Positions 46,541 through 57,736 of a stretch of 64,000 bases of DNA are shown here, one piece after another. How positions within the stretch are numbered: position 1 is the stretch's first letter; each line of letters starts with the position of its first letter. The translations under genes and the position numbers were made by a program. Source of the DNA: Gnetum montanum (lineage: Eukaryota > Streptophyta > Gnetopsida > Gnetales > Gnetaceae); NCBI GenBank assembly GCA_015680685.1, contig MNCI01017909.1:1236790-1300789 (forward strand). The letters are read 5' to 3'. The notes under the pieces were generated by a model. That model did not search any database. It had not been told where the DNA came from and worked only from the letters and a program-made list of their open reading frames with translations.

Positions 46541-48760
46541 ACCATGAAGCTCCTCTCTTGGAATTGCAGGGACCATGGTAGCGTTACAAAGGAAATACCC
46601 ATAAAGAATTGGTATGGGAGGAAAATTTTTGAGGTGTATGTCTACAAGAAACCCAGTTACATACCACCAATTGTGACATGTTGTGGTGGTAGAGCTAGTG
46701 TTGTTATCCCCCTTCGAAGTGTTGGATGAGTTGGCTTGGAGCCTCACTATGTTCATTCCTGCAATTGGGCTCTAGGTCACTCACTTCTACAGGCCTCAAT
46801 GCTAGGGGGATAAGCTCTAGGAGCTTTTCAAGTTTGCTAGGTAGGTCCTTGATCATATATCCTGGCTAATTGTTGGTGATTTTAACCAATGATTGCATGT
46901 GTGGGAAAAGACTAGCGTTGACTTTGGGGGAGTCATGAGTTCCTGCAATTCTTGCAGTCCCATGACCTTGTTGATCTTAACCTTCAAAGCTGCCAGATCA
47001 CATGGAGCAACAGGAGGAAGGGTCATGATTGGGTGATGTCATGTATTAACAGGGTTTGTGTAATGCTGAGATTCTCTTGAAGTACAAGGTTCTAGTTCAA
47101 TCTCGTGAACAGCAGACTTCTAACCATTGCGCCTTGCTTTCCTCACTTCTTTCTGCCTATAAGCCTCCCTTGATTCCTTTTTGGTTTGAGTGAACTTCGC
47201 TTTTGAAGGGGTGGTTACAAATATTGGTTGAAGAAATTTGGGCCCCATACTGTTCAGCTCACATTGATCCTAGAGATTTCCTCAATCATGGGCTTACTTA
47301 TCTCAAAAAATGTATCAAAGGCCTACAAGTGGCTTAGAAGTATTCCTTCTGAGGCACTCGGGCTATGCTCCAATAGTTGTTGGCCGAAATTTAATCTAGG
47401 CAGGAAAACAAGGAGTTCTTAGAGGACAAGGAGCATGATTTGCTAGTGGAGCTTTAGAATTTAGCGAGAGAAGAATAGTATTGGAAGGATAGATCAAGAG
47501 TGTGGTGGCTTAAGGAGGGGGAAAGGAACACCTGATTCTTTTTTGTTGCAGCCAAAGCAAATAGTCATAGCAATCAATTCAATAGTTTTCTTCGTGGGGA
47601 AACTTGCTTACATGAGCCTAAAGACATTGTGCAAGAGATGCAAAATTACTAGGCTAAGGTTTGGGCTGGGGGAGGGTTCCCTTGTCTCCGTTCACATATG
47701 ACAAGTTGTTTTTGAAGCTAACAATGCTCCCCTTATTGTCCCTATTTTTAATGTTGAGGTTTCCCTTGCTATGTCTTCTCTCAAAGCTACCAGAGCTCTT
47801 GGCTTGGATGGTTGGCCCATCAAATTCTTCAAGGAATTTCATGATCTTTTGGAATAGCACATATTGGATACATTCAACCTTATGCTTAAGTGGGGGAAAG
47901 TCCAACAGGAGATCAATTGCTCTTAGATTATCCTGCTTCCCAAGGTTCCTAACCTAGCCATGCTGACCCATTACAGATCGATTGGTGTTTGTAATACCTT
48001 ACTCTGGTGTGTCGTCTTCAACCTTTGATGCCAACACTGGTGGGCCCACACCAGGTGGGATTTGTGAAGTGTAGGTTTATCCAGGACCAAATCATATTAT
48101 TACAAGAAGTTATACACTCCATCCAGTAGGTCAAATTCCCAAGTATGTGCATTAAGTTGGATATTGCAAAAGCTTATGATACGGTTGACTAGAATGCCCT
48201 TCGAGATGTTATGCTCAGGAAAGGGTTTCACTTGCACTTTGTAAATCTTTGCATTAATCTTCAAAAGATAGATGCTTACTCCTTTGATATGTTTGGATGT
48301 CTTTGGGGGTTTTGCTCCTCCACTAGAGGGTTACGAGAAGGTGATCCTCTTTCTCCTTACCTTTTTATTATCATCATGGATACCATGATTTCTTACTATA
48401 GGGAGAAGGGTTTCAGAGGGCTGAACGTTGAAGGCACTACTTGCATCATAGAACGTTACGTCGACAATGCTATCCTTATGACCTGGGCTACTATAACCCA
48501 AGCTCTAGCAATTAACTAGGTGTTGGATCATATAGGTAAGTAAATTTGTTTGTATCCCAATCGTGGGAAGTCGGATGTGCATTTCTTTCACATTGAAGAA
48601 CCGATTCGGTGGCATGTGTGTCAATTGTTGGGGGTCTTGTTGGGCTCGACCAATGATTCTTATCTAGGTATTCCTATGTTTGCCTAGAATAGGTTGTCAA
48701 CTTGGAGTTGCCTGGTCTAGTGCATCTAGCCTCAGGTGGGTCATTGGACTATTAGATCTC
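46541..48760 (+). pseudogene. LINE ORF2: endonuclease and reverse transcriptase
   Basis: EN opens MKLLSWNCRDHGSVTKEIPI. SHDLVDLNLQSCQITWSNRR (about 46960) is a later EN block. RT: ALGLDGWPIKFFKEFHDLL (RT-1), ILLPKVPNLAMLTHYRSIG (RT-2), a frameshift, GFHLHFVNLCINLQKIDAYS, GLREGDPLSPYLFIIIMD (RT-4), and ERYVDNAILM, where Y-x-D-D reads YVDN (about 48460). Stops and the Asp to Asn change make it inactive. Confidence 0.82.
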
Positions 48761-49179
48761 CTGTTATGTGGGCTCGGTTCCTACCCCACCCACGAGGATG
48801 ACCAATAAAGTTAACTAGATCATTTGAAATTTTGTCTGGTTCAGGGGCAAAGGGGGTAATCGGCTACATCTGGTTTGTTGGGACATAGTTGCCAGGCCCA
48901 AGCTTGTTGGGGGTTGGGCATGTTGAAATTTGAGGATGTCCTCCTTATGGGACATCAGAATGTCATTAATCAGGTAGTGCAAAACCATGATTGCAAACCA
49001 CAGTGGGCACACATTATGACTACCATGTATACACCTTGGGTGGTGGTGTCGAGAGACTCATATGTATAGTGGAAAATTTTCGCCCATGCTCACACACTTG
49101 TTCAAGGGGGGATGATGGGACTACAATCGAAAGAAATGATCAAATTCAAATATTTAGCACAAGGTAGTTGGCGATGCAT

Positions 49180-49745
49180 GTGGAGGGAGTGATTGCCCAA
49201 AAAACTTCAATGTTTTGCCTGGCTCTTAATTCATGATGCGCCACTGGTCCGAACATAGCTCAAGGCATGGGGGTCATTAATCATGATAGCTGTCCTATTT
49301 GTGGAACTTTCAGGGAGACTGCTCCCCATCTCTTCCTGCAGTGTTAGTACATTGTTGCTGTGTAGATGGTTGCAGGTCTTCATCCCTCTTTGTAGGCCTC
49401 AAGTGGCTCCTTTGGTACGACACTACTGTGGAGCATCTAGAAGGCTAGAAATGCAAATATTTTCAAGGCTATGCCACTCACTTCCCCTCTATGTACGACC
49501 TTAGCACATAGATTGTGGGCTGAGGCCACCACTGTCATGGGGGTTACCCCAACCTGTGAGCTGAAGGCATAGGAGTTTTGCTAGAATTGGGAGTTATGGG
49601 AGATTGTGAAGCAAATGGGATGGGTCAACCTCTTACCACTACTTGTGGGTGAGCTAGAGCTGCCTGATGTGAGTTTCTACATGCAATGGAGTGGAGATGC
49701 CATGAACTTTTGTGCAATTTGGATTGACTTGACAAAATCATGGAA
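49180..49745 (+). pseudogene. LINE zf-RVT and truncated post-RT domain
   Basis: MFCLALNS.CATGPNIAQGM, NHDSCPICGTFRETAPHLFL and QC (49210-49350) form the zf-RVT (C..C....E...H....C complete). Then LWEIVKQMGWVNLLPLLVGE, LELPDVSFYMQWSGDAMNFC and AIWIDLTK (49590-49735) are the first third of the post-RT domain. Confidence 0.72.
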
Positions 49746-50745
49746 GGCCCTACCTCTCCACCAACAAAGAGTCCAACCCTGACATCCCAACCCATGAACT
49801 GGCCACAAGTTCTAAGCACACAGTAACCTTCCAAACAAAAGGAAAAAAAGCTCCAAATAGCCTGGAGTCAAACATAACCAAGGTAGAAAGAAGAAACCAA
49901 AACCAAAAACCCCAAAACCTTGCCACCACTAAAGTCTTAGAGGTAGGCAAGTACAAACACAAGCTAACTCCTAACTATGTACAACATCCAAAATCACCTA
50001 ATGTCTTTCTAAATCAACAAAAGCCAGCTGTCTCCTAAAAATTTTTGAATCTACTTCCATTCTCGCACACATTGTCGGATCCCCCTCCTTATCAACATGC
50101 ATTTCCTGTCCCTTGCATAGAGCACTCCATGGTGCATTCCTCCCGATATTCAAAATGACATAATGGTAGTGCCCTTTTCGTAGCCATGCTTGAGCGCTAT
50201 TCTCATGCGTAGTGTTCAACCTCCATTGTATTTGCACCTCCTCCTCCACCTCCCTTTCTCGATGCTCTCGTGCTTCGCTTTCTTGCCTTTACTCCTCCTA
50301 AACCTCCTCCTGGAGCTGGGCGCAAATAGCTACCATTAGCTTTGCCTCCATCAAATCACGCACTACGGCTTTTGCCAAATTCCACCTTCTGCTCTCCTTC
50401 CCTGTTGCATCTAGAAAATGTCACTATGTTTTCTCAAGCTGCTATAGGAAGGCCTCCTCTAGTTCCGCCCACCTTCGCTCCCAGCATCTCCTTTCTTCCT
50501 TTGCTATGGACTTTGCAACCTCCATCAATAGAGCCTCCATTCGTGGAGACTTGGACCCGAACGTCTCCCCAACTTTAGTGGCAGCTGCATGAAACCCCTC
50601 CCCTAGTGGAGAGGAAACCACATCATTATCCCCACGGCCAAGAACCAGCCTATCCCCCTCCTCTAAATCACTGAACAGCTCCACCACCACCAGTGGCTCA
50701 CTTTGTGTTCTCCACTGATTGTACACCATTTGTACTATGGGGGGG
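49746..50745 (-). mobile_element. LINE copy f, 3' part (acidic linker, coiled coil, J-like domain, 3' UTR)
   Basis: From the right: SEPLVVVELFSDLEEGDRLV (acidic linker, 50700-50640), KSIAKEERRCWERRWAELEE (coiled coil), AWLRKGHYHYVILNIGRNAP, WSALCKGQEMHVDKEGD (H-V-D in place of HPD, codons 50091-50099), FRRQLAFVDLERH and ILDVVHS, stop (about 49980). 3' UTR follows to about 49746. It is 5'-truncated at a poly(G) run at 50738-50750. Confidence 0.7.
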
Positions 50746-51640
50746 GGGGGCCGAAGACCCCCCACCACCTTAGGGGTTGGTAGGGAGCTGTCTGCAGGCA
50801 CAATCCGGCCGAATCAGCTCATGCAGGAGGTCCAAGGTATTTCGGTGCTCCTCCATGTCCATGAAACTGGCTGCCTGCTGGAGACCCTGCATGGCCGCCT
50901 GCCTTCTATTTCTGTCGTCCGTGGAAGTGCCCGCGTCGGGGTGGCACTGTGCCGATGTTCGGCGGATGTGCCTTCGAAGGTTGCCCTAGGAACTTTCGCT
51001 GCTAATACCTAACATGAGGTATGGGCAACGTCCCCCCGCAGCCATTGTCAAGCGCTATGTTCGTGGGCACGATTGAGCTGCCGCTATCTCTGCTCTTCCT
51101 CCTCCCTAAGCCGGGCCTGCTCCTCCTGTTCCACCTGCTGCCGCTGTCTCTGGGACTCCGCCTCCTGTGCAAGCTCCTCCCGCACCTAGGCTCTGATTTC
51201 GTCGACAAGCCGGGCCTTGGCCGCATCGGTCATGAGGTCCTGATGTCTAGCCCGCTCTTGCTCTCTGGCCTGGAACTGGGCCTCAAGCTCGTTGCGGGCT
51301 TGGGCCAGGGCCTCCGCCCACTTCGCCTCCCACTCCTGCCTTTCCGCCACCCTGGCCTCCGCCACCAGCTTCTGCCGTTGCTCCTCGTTCCAGGTGGAGG
51401 TTGTGGGGGGGGGGTGAGAGGGCTCTGGGGGGGCGGAGGTCGTCCCGGCCTACCGCCCGGGGGGCGCCGCGCCCTCGGGGCCCTACGGCCCCACACGACG
51501 TTAGCACCCCAAGGACCGGGATCCGCCGCCCCCCGCGAAGACCCGGGGGAGCAGCTCCCCTGAGGGGGGGCAGAGGGGGAGGGCTGCTGCCCCCCCTCCG
51601 CCCCCCACCACAGAGCCAGAATCACGACTTTAACTTACTA
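50746..51640 (-). mobile_element. LINE copy h, GC-rich 3' part with J-domain (intact HPD)
   Basis: From the right: MILALWWGAEGGQQPSPSAP (end of post-RT domain; compare LILALWRATW at 31220) and a Pro/Gly/Arg-rich linker of very high GC (51610-51400). Then coiled coil EEQRQKLVAEARVAERQEWE through REEEQRQRQLNRAHEH (51390-51060), a frameshift, and the J-domain (51026-50812): PYLMLGISSESS, GNLRRHIRRTSAQC, HPDAGTSTDDRN (HPD at 50935-50943), GLQQAASFMDMEEHRNTLDL and LHELI, ending at the stop 50770-50772. There is no 3' UTR; it is joined directly to copy f. The coiled coil is the best preserved in the window. Confidence 0.72.
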
Positions 51641-52917
51641 GAGTTGAGAGTGTTTGCATGTACATGGCTAATGATATCATTTATTGGAAAATAATGTAAT
51701 GTTTTGTAGAAAACATTGTAGTTTTTACATTAAATGTTTTTTTGAAGAATTACAAAGGTTATGCTAAAACAAATTACTATAATATTTTATGTCAAAACAT
51801 GTGTTGGTAGTAGAAGGATGAACTTGTATACGTTATGTCATGCTCATATACTTATGTAGGAATATTTATTTTCATCTTCATTTAATTGTGTTTTCTGTTT
51901 TTATTTTGTATTGCCTATAATGTATTATCAAAAATTTTTTTATTTTCATATTGCTAATTTTTTCTTGAAATTATGCCAACTTTTAAAAACTTTCTTAGTT
52001 TTGCATGTAGCTGACAAAGTTGTTTTCCCAACCTTTTAATCATTGGAGTTTAGTAAGTCTTACTTGACTGTTTACAAATTTTCTTATGATGAATAGAGTC
52101 ACGTTGACTTGATTCTTAATTTAGTGAAACTAAAACTGAAATTTTTACTTGCATTTATTGAGACCCACTAGATTCATCAAACTAGTTTCAAAATTCCTTT
52201 TACAGATTTTTTTTTAAAAAAATTTATAACTCAGTGCTACCTAGAATTGGACTTGTGACTTGGGGTTACTAGGTCAAGACCCTTATCACTTAGTATGTAG
52301 GACCCCTAATAACCACCTTTTAAAATCAGCATAAAATGTTTTTCTATAATCCTCTTAAAACATGGGGCTATGCTACCACTAGCAACTAATAAGGATATGA
52401 CTCATATAATGATGGATTGATTACAGGGCCTACATCGTTCCTTTCCTCATTAGACACAACAAACAAGTTGTTGATGAGATGAGACCTTTTTACTTCTCAT
52501 AATTCTAAGGATTGATGCACTGATCACATATTGTCTATCTTTAGTAATACTATGATACCTTAAAGACTAGCGTTGACAAGGGTGAAGGCTAACACTTCTC
52601 ATCACATAGGGAGCTAGAAAACATCAAACATTTGCGTGACTCACTTGTTTTAAGTTTTGTTTTACAACTAGCATAAAAAATGAGGGTAGATGTAACCCAA
52701 ATCCTCCACTATGTTTTCACCAAACAAGATCATTTAATCTATAATAGGCTTCAATCAACGGTTGGGAGTAAAAAATATATAGGTTTCAACAATTTTCCCT
52801 ATGGAATGTGGCATTGCATTCCCACATTGTAGACCATCCTACCTGAAGAATTTGATCACCATCCGACGATGAGTAGGGTTATCTTTGAGTTCTAAACTCA
52901 CAAATAAGGCTTGACTT
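51641..52917. other. No gene recognised
   Basis: AT-rich DNA. A phrase at 52230-52280 (CTACCTAGAATTGGACTTGTG, GGGTTACTAGGTC) looks repeat-like, but I cannot assign it. Confidence 0.3.
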
Positions 52918-54122
52918 TGAAACACCAAAAATTTCGAGCTTAGTACCTCTCCAACAAGAAACAGGTCCCTGGGACCCACAGACGACCATGGCTACATCGG
53001 ATACTAAACATGGTAACTTCGGAGATCAGATGCTTAATGTTCACTAAGTATGTAGTCTCAGCGTCTACGCCCAGCGTATACGCCCAAGTTTACATTCTCA
53101 GCGTATACGCCTGACATGCCCAACGTATACGCTCAAATTCTCAGCATACACGTCCAGCGTACACGCCTCACATGTACGCTCAGCAGGTACAACTGATGTA
53201 TACGCCCGGCAACGAAATCCCCGGAGACGACATGGAAACAGCACTGCACAGCAAAAATTAGTACAAGGCAGCAACCATTAGCATATACGCCCCAGCGTAT
53301 ACGCCCAGCATCCATCAGCGAATACGCCCAACGTATACGCCCAGCCATCATTAGTGTATACGCCCAGCATCCATCAGCGAATACGCCCAGCCATCATCAG
53401 CGTATACGCCTAGCGTCCACAACATCTACGCCAAGTTCGCAGACGCCCAGCACATCCATCAGCGTATACGCCCAGAGTCTACGCTCGCCAGACACAGTGT
53501 ATACGCCCTGCAAATGTAACATATTGTACACTTGTAAATTTTACGCTTTTGCACTCAGTCAACGCACCACGTGTCGCCCAACCCGAGTCTAGCATCAAAA
53601 CCTGTATATAAGCCCCAATTTTTCACAAGAACCGGGCGGTTGGCAAACATTCAGAGCAAACACAAAGAGTAGAGATGCTACGAACCATAGCACAAAACCC
53701 TTTATGCTAGAAAACCCTGTACGCTGAGCAGACAGCCTCTACGCTGTGCCTACAGTGTGAACCAGCCCACAGTCATCCTTCCATCCACCGGGGCTTTTCA
53801 TCCGCCTTGTGTTCCAGTCACAACTGCGTTAGACCGGTGCATTGTACTTTCATTCTGTAATGCCATTGTTACATTTTCTTCCCAAAATCGTTTATAGTTT
53901 ACATTAATTGTTGTACGTGTTCTGTTTACGCTTGTTTACGTTTACGCTCTGTTTCCATCGATTACGTTGTTTACGCTCTGATTTACACCTGTTACGCTGT
54001 TTACGTATAACCCAGCGTATAGCACTTCGGTGTACGTTCGGGGAAATCCTTGTCTGATCCGCGTGTGGACCACCCAAGGTACTCTGCCTTCGTGCATTCC
54101 AGCTCGTCCTCAGGCGAAGGTA
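52918..54122 (+). repeat. 5' LTR with GCGTATACGCC motif array
   Basis: Starts TGAAACACC and ends near GGCGAAGGTA. Between 53055 and 53520 more than a dozen copies or near copies of AGCGTATACGCCC occur; the core GCGTATACGC is a perfect 10-bp palindrome. A TATATAAG box is at 53605. 53880-54030 holds a second motif family (GTTTACGCT, about seven copies). The array lies in the U3, upstream of the TATA box. Confidence 0.85.
53605..53612 (+). promoter_or_regulatory. TATA box of the 5' LTR
   Basis: TATATAAG followed by CCCC; transcription would start about 30 bp downstream, near CACAAGAACC. The same site in the 3' LTR is at 59807-59816 (TATATATAAG). Confidence 0.65.
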
Positions 54123-54299
54123 TGATTCTGAGATGACTTCCTCTTACCCGAGATCGCCAAACTTTCTCCCGTTTACGCTGTACACATTGGACACTTAGAA
54201 AAATTTTCAGTGTTCACACACCGGACACTCTGCACACTTAGCCCGAAACACACTCGGCACTTGTTAGCTAGCTCATACGCTGCCCTGTCACACATCACC

Positions 54300-54628
54300 A
54301 TGGAATCATCCCAAAACTCCAGCGCACGTGCCTTCATAGTCCCCACACAAGAACAATATAACTACATCTGTGTGAAGATTCAAGCCAACCTTCCTATTGA
54401 CCACACAGAACAGGAGGCAAAACGAAACTTCGAGCACATATACATGGGAGGTCATGAATTTGCCCCCTCCGTATATGACATCATCCCCCTTTCTGACCCT
54501 CATCATAGGCTCATCTACTAGCTCCTTCTGGCAAGGGGCCAAAACACACGGCGACCCACTGAGGAGCCCCAAAACCAACATGATGTAAATGACTTCGAGG
54601 CACAATCCGAACCTGAGGATTCATACCA
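54300..54628 (+). pseudogene. gag N-terminal segment
   Basis: ATG at 54300 opens MESSQNSSARAFIVPTQEQY, continuing to EFAPSVYDIIPLSDPHHRLI, a TAG stop at 54519-54521, then QNQHDVNDFEAQSEPEDS up to the undetermined base at 54629. It is the first ATG after the 5' LTR. It continues, across the misplaced block and the N gap, into the gag core at 55109. Confidence 0.6.
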
Positions 54629-54629
54629 N

Positions 54630-54916
54630 TTAACATGTTCAGTGTTGTCAGCTTTGAGTTGCTTTACCTCATCCGCTAACGCTTGCATCATCTGTTTTGC
54701 TTCTGCCCACTCTTGAGCGGTAGGCAGATCAGTTGGTTGGGGAGGTTGTTGGGTTGTCATTTGTTGCTGTGGGGCAATGTTCAAAGTTGCGGTTGTGGGG
54801 TGTGGCACGTTGAAGTGAGTGGGTTGTTGAACAAGGGGTATGGTCCCTTGCCTAGCCACAAACTGTAGAGTGACACCCTGGATGTGCGGGGCCGATGTAG
54901 TGAAAGTGGCCCCATG
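54630..54916 (-). pseudogene. gag segment in inverted orientation between two assembly gaps
   Basis: This block codes on the minus strand, opposite to the rest of the element: QFVARQGTIPLVQQPTHFNV, TLNIAPQQQMTTQQPPQPTD, EWAEAKQMMQALADEVKQLK. That is a Gln/Pro-rich gag linker plus a coiled coil, open throughout. An undetermined base at 54629 and N from 54917 flank it exactly. A contig placed backwards during scaffolding is the simplest explanation. Confidence 0.75.
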
Positions 54917-55108
54917 NNNNNNNNNNNNNNNNNNNNNNNNNNNNNNNNNNNNNNNNNNNNNNNNNNNNNNNNNNNNNNNNNNNNNNNNNNNNNNNNNNNN
55001 NNNNNNNNNNNNNNNNNNNNNNNNNNNNNNNNNNNNNNNNNNNNNNNNNNNNNNNNNNNNNNNNNNNNNNNNNNNNNNNNNNNNNNNNNNNNNNNNNNNN
55101 NNNNNNNN
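54917..55108. other. 192-base N gap inside gag
   Basis: Undetermined bases. Single N at 54629 and 39668 and N runs at 39326-39350 are other breaks in the assembly. Confidence 0.95.
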
Positions 55109-55584
55109 TGTTACATCAGTTCGTTACCCGATTTAAGTACAACCTCAAGCCTGAAGCCACACTAGACAGTCTGATACAAGTGAAACAAGCACCACTTGAG
55201 CCTGTGCAAAAGTTCATCCAACGATGGAGTGCAACCCTTAACGAACTTCATGAGCCCATCCCTGAAAAGTATTTGCTTACGATTCTGAAGGGAGCCGTGA
55301 ATGACTTCATTAAGTCAAAACTATACTACCTAAGCGCTCAAACATTGAGCCAAGCGTTCACACAGATCAAGAACATTGAACAAGCTGCACAAACTAGCAA
55401 TGATCCCACCTATGTGGCTTACAAGAACCAACACGTTGCCAAACAAAAGGCGTCAACGGAAACTATGGCCATAAGCACAAAAACAAGAAGCACCAGTACC
55501 AACCCGCCTGCAACAACAGGGGCCACCTTAAGGTCCAATTTTCAGCGCAAGGATCGCTCTAAGTACATATCGCTACCTGCGTGA
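55109..55584 (+). CDS. gag core (capsid) of the LTR element
   Basis: Open from the N gap to the TGA at 55582-55584: LHQFVTRFKYNLKPEATLDS, PVQKFIQRWSATLNELHEPI, LLTILKGAVNDFIKSKLYYL. This is the gypsy-type retrotransposon gag pattern (F...F......L......Q...E.....F..RW). A Ser/Thr-rich tail follows. Gag continues after the stop at 55585, so the TGA is a mutation or a recoding site. Confidence 0.75.
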
Positions 55585-56235
55585 CCTTCGGAACTACTAG
55601 AGCAACTCTTTAAAGCCGGGCAAATCCAATACAAACACGTAGCAGAGAATGCTTGCCGTCGACATGATAGGTACTGCGAGTTACTGAGGAACCCCACCTT
55701 AGCAGCACCAAATGAGCCCCCGGTTCCACGACATTTCAAGTTAGACCAATGTTGTCACTACCACCAAATGTCTGGTCACAATACCGACACCTGTCGTGCG
55801 TTAAAGGATGATCTACAAGCAATGATAGAATGGGGCCAACTGAACATCAACACCCTGAATCAACCCAGCACAAACGATGCCTCCTATGTCATAAACTCCA
55901 TTGGCATAGATAGTAAGCCTAAACCTGTGCGGCAACCTTTTGTGATCCATGTGCCTCCCAGTAAGGCAACAATCCTCTCCGCCTCCACGAGCAAGGGGCC
56001 TCCCATCGTCATCAAGGTGCCACCTAGAGCACCGACGACACCTTTCATGGTCAAAGTACCACCACCTCACACGTCCGCTAAGACGTTAAACTGGCCAGAT
56101 GCAACGCAATCCCAAGCACCAAAGACGCCCTTTGTGGTCAAAGTACCACCACAGTCGTCCGCTAAGACGTTAAACTGACATGTTGCACCAACGATAACAT
56201 CAAAGAAACCTTTTGTTATCAAGGTGCCACAATAG
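55585..56235 (+). pseudogene. gag C-terminal part: zinc-binding motif and PFVIKVPP repeats
   Basis: Reads RHFKLDQCCHYHQMSGHNTD then TCRALKDDLQAMIEW (55730-55845), the C-x2-H..GH.T..C.-LK motif typical of Tat/Athila gag. From 55930 a Pro-rich repeat follows: PFVIHVPP, PIVIKVPP, PFMVKVPP, PFVVKVPP, PFVIKVPQ, continuing with PFVIKVPP at 56270. Between repeats SAKTLNW appears twice, encoded by GTCCGCTAAGACGTTAAACT, a DNA motif repeated again in the 3' non-coding part. Two stops interrupt the frame. Confidence 0.7.
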
Positions 56236-57375
56236 GCTAGTCAAATAACAACAACACCTCCTAAACTTCCATTTGTCATAAAAGTGCCACCACGCGATGG
56301 CCCCTCACTTACCCTGAGCCCAACCGTAGGAAATGTCTCAACCTCTCCTCCCTCAAGAGTCAACCTTGCCAACAACATGAATAAGCCTACCAAATGGCAG
56401 CAGAAGAGGACAAATGAACAACGAACAACACCCACAGCTGAAACGAAGGACACACCTAGTATACAACAACTGAACATTGGGGGCCTTGCCCCTAATCCCA
56501 AACAAACCAGGCCCAAGCCCTCAACCCATACAGAGGCAACCAACACAACGACAGACAACATAGACTTTGTAGCTACATTGGCCCAGGTGAAACAAACGCT
56601 CAAACAAAAAAACACAACCATGAGCTTGTACGATTTGGTCATGACATCATCAGCCTATCGCGAAGCCTTAGCGCAAACATTAGCATCCATTCCTGTCACA
56701 GAGGACATCCCTGCTAACATGGAATCCATCCGTGCAATGATTTCACAACACACACCACAAGGATTCGGTTCAAACACCTTAGCCTTCCACGACAATGTAG
56801 TTAAAGTCAACCTTGAACGAGGGGAAGTCACAATAGCTCCATTGTTGATTAGTGTACGTGTTGGGCAATGTGCCATTCGCAGAGTGCACGTTGATGACGG
56901 TGCGGCAACAAACGTAATTCTATACTCCGTCATCGACAAACTAGGCGTGGCAGATGAGATCATGTCAACAGAAACCACGTGTTTAAAATCTTTCAACGGA
57001 TCATGTGTCACAGTTAAGGGCATAATCAACTTAGCCTTTGTGGCAGGAGAACAATTCCCCACCAGCGCGGAATTCACTGTCATAGAAGAGATGCCCAGTT
57101 TCAACATGATTCTTGGTAGACCTTGGCTCGCACAACAACGAGCCGTTTCCTCACCGATACATCAAGAAATCTGCCTTCCATACGAAGGTGGACAAGTGAT
57201 CATACATGGCGAAAACACTCCCTTTCAAGTTGACCACAACATAGACATGTCACAGGTCTTGAAAGAGGAGCCTCTTGAAGCAACACACACGACAAAAAAC
57301 GCAACACCTAGAGCCAAAATGCCTGAACGAGCAGCGACAATCGACACAATATTTAAAGCTAAAACACTTGAATGA
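56236..57375 (+). CDS. Ty3/gypsy-type aspartic protease ORF (non-autonomous element)
   Basis: About 380 codons open to the TGA at 57373. A Thr/Pro-rich N-terminal half (TPTAETKDTPSIQQLNIGGL) precedes MSLYDLVMTSSAYREALAQT, a helical segment common before Athila/Tat proteases. The protease reads AIRRVHVDDGAATNVILYSV (active site D-D-G-A in place of D-S/T-G, 56890-56901), VKGIINLAFVAGEQFPTSAE, and FNMILGRPWLAQQRAVSSPI then HQEICLPYEGG. Nothing resembling RT follows. It would process gag if active. Confidence 0.8.
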   Translation, partial: ASQITTTPPKLPFVIKVPPRDGPSLTLSPTVGNVSTSPPSRVNLANNMNKPTKWQQKRTNEQRTTPTAETKDTPSIQQLNIGGLAPNPKQTRPKPSTHTEATNTTTDNIDFVATLAQVKQTLKQKNTTMSLYDLVMTSSAYREALAQTLASIPVTEDIPANMESIRAMISQHTPQGFGSNTLAFHDNVVKVNLERGEVTIAPLLISVRVGQCAIRRVHVDDGAATNVILYSVIDKLGVADEIMSTETTCLKSFNGSCVTVKGIINLAFVAGEQFPTSAEFTVIEEMPSFNMILGRPWLAQQRAVSSPIHQEICLPYEGGQVIIHGENTPFQVDHNIDMSQVLKEEPLEATHTTKNATPRAKMPERAATIDTIFKAKTLE

Positions 57376-57736
57376 GTGGTGAAAGCCATAAGCCCCCTAG
57401 TGGAGCCTAAGCCTAAAATGCTTCGAAAACCACATCCGGCTAGGAGACAACCACTCAATCAAGACTCCCTTGCTGCCAAAAACACATCTTATCCCTGCCC
57501 ACTCTTCACCTTTGTTCATTGTGCATACGTCACCTTCGTTTGCATTGTACTAGCCTACGCAACTACGACAGTTTCGCATTGCCTTCTATTTACTTGTGCA
57601 TTTCAGTTCATGTTTTCTACAGTTGCTATTTAACATTGTTTTCTCTAGTTGCTTTTGTTTACAGGATCATACAGATGCACACGCATGCATCCACACAGTG
57701 CAGTCTTGGCATCATGACTTAAAACTGATACCACAC

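Larger units (their letters stand above)
45109..49745 (+). mobile_element. Long LINE, plus strand (ORF1 to post-RT domain)
   Basis: ORF1 (45125-46535), EN from 46541, RT (about 47720-48760), zf-RVT (about 49180-49345) and the start of the post-RT domain (49580-49745), in the usual order. The element stops at about 49745, where it meets an opposite-strand LINE 3' part, so coiled coil and J-domain are missing. Stops and frameshifts throughout. Confidence 0.78.

Noticed and set aside
51400-51620. rDNA or bacterial contamination because of extreme GC
   Set aside because: The frame continues into the LINE coiled coil and J-domain, and its upstream end matches the post-RT domain of other LINE copies.
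53055-53520. CRISPR array
   Set aside because: Short palindromic units with irregular spacing in plant LTRs, present in both LTRs; no spacers of constant length and no cas genes.
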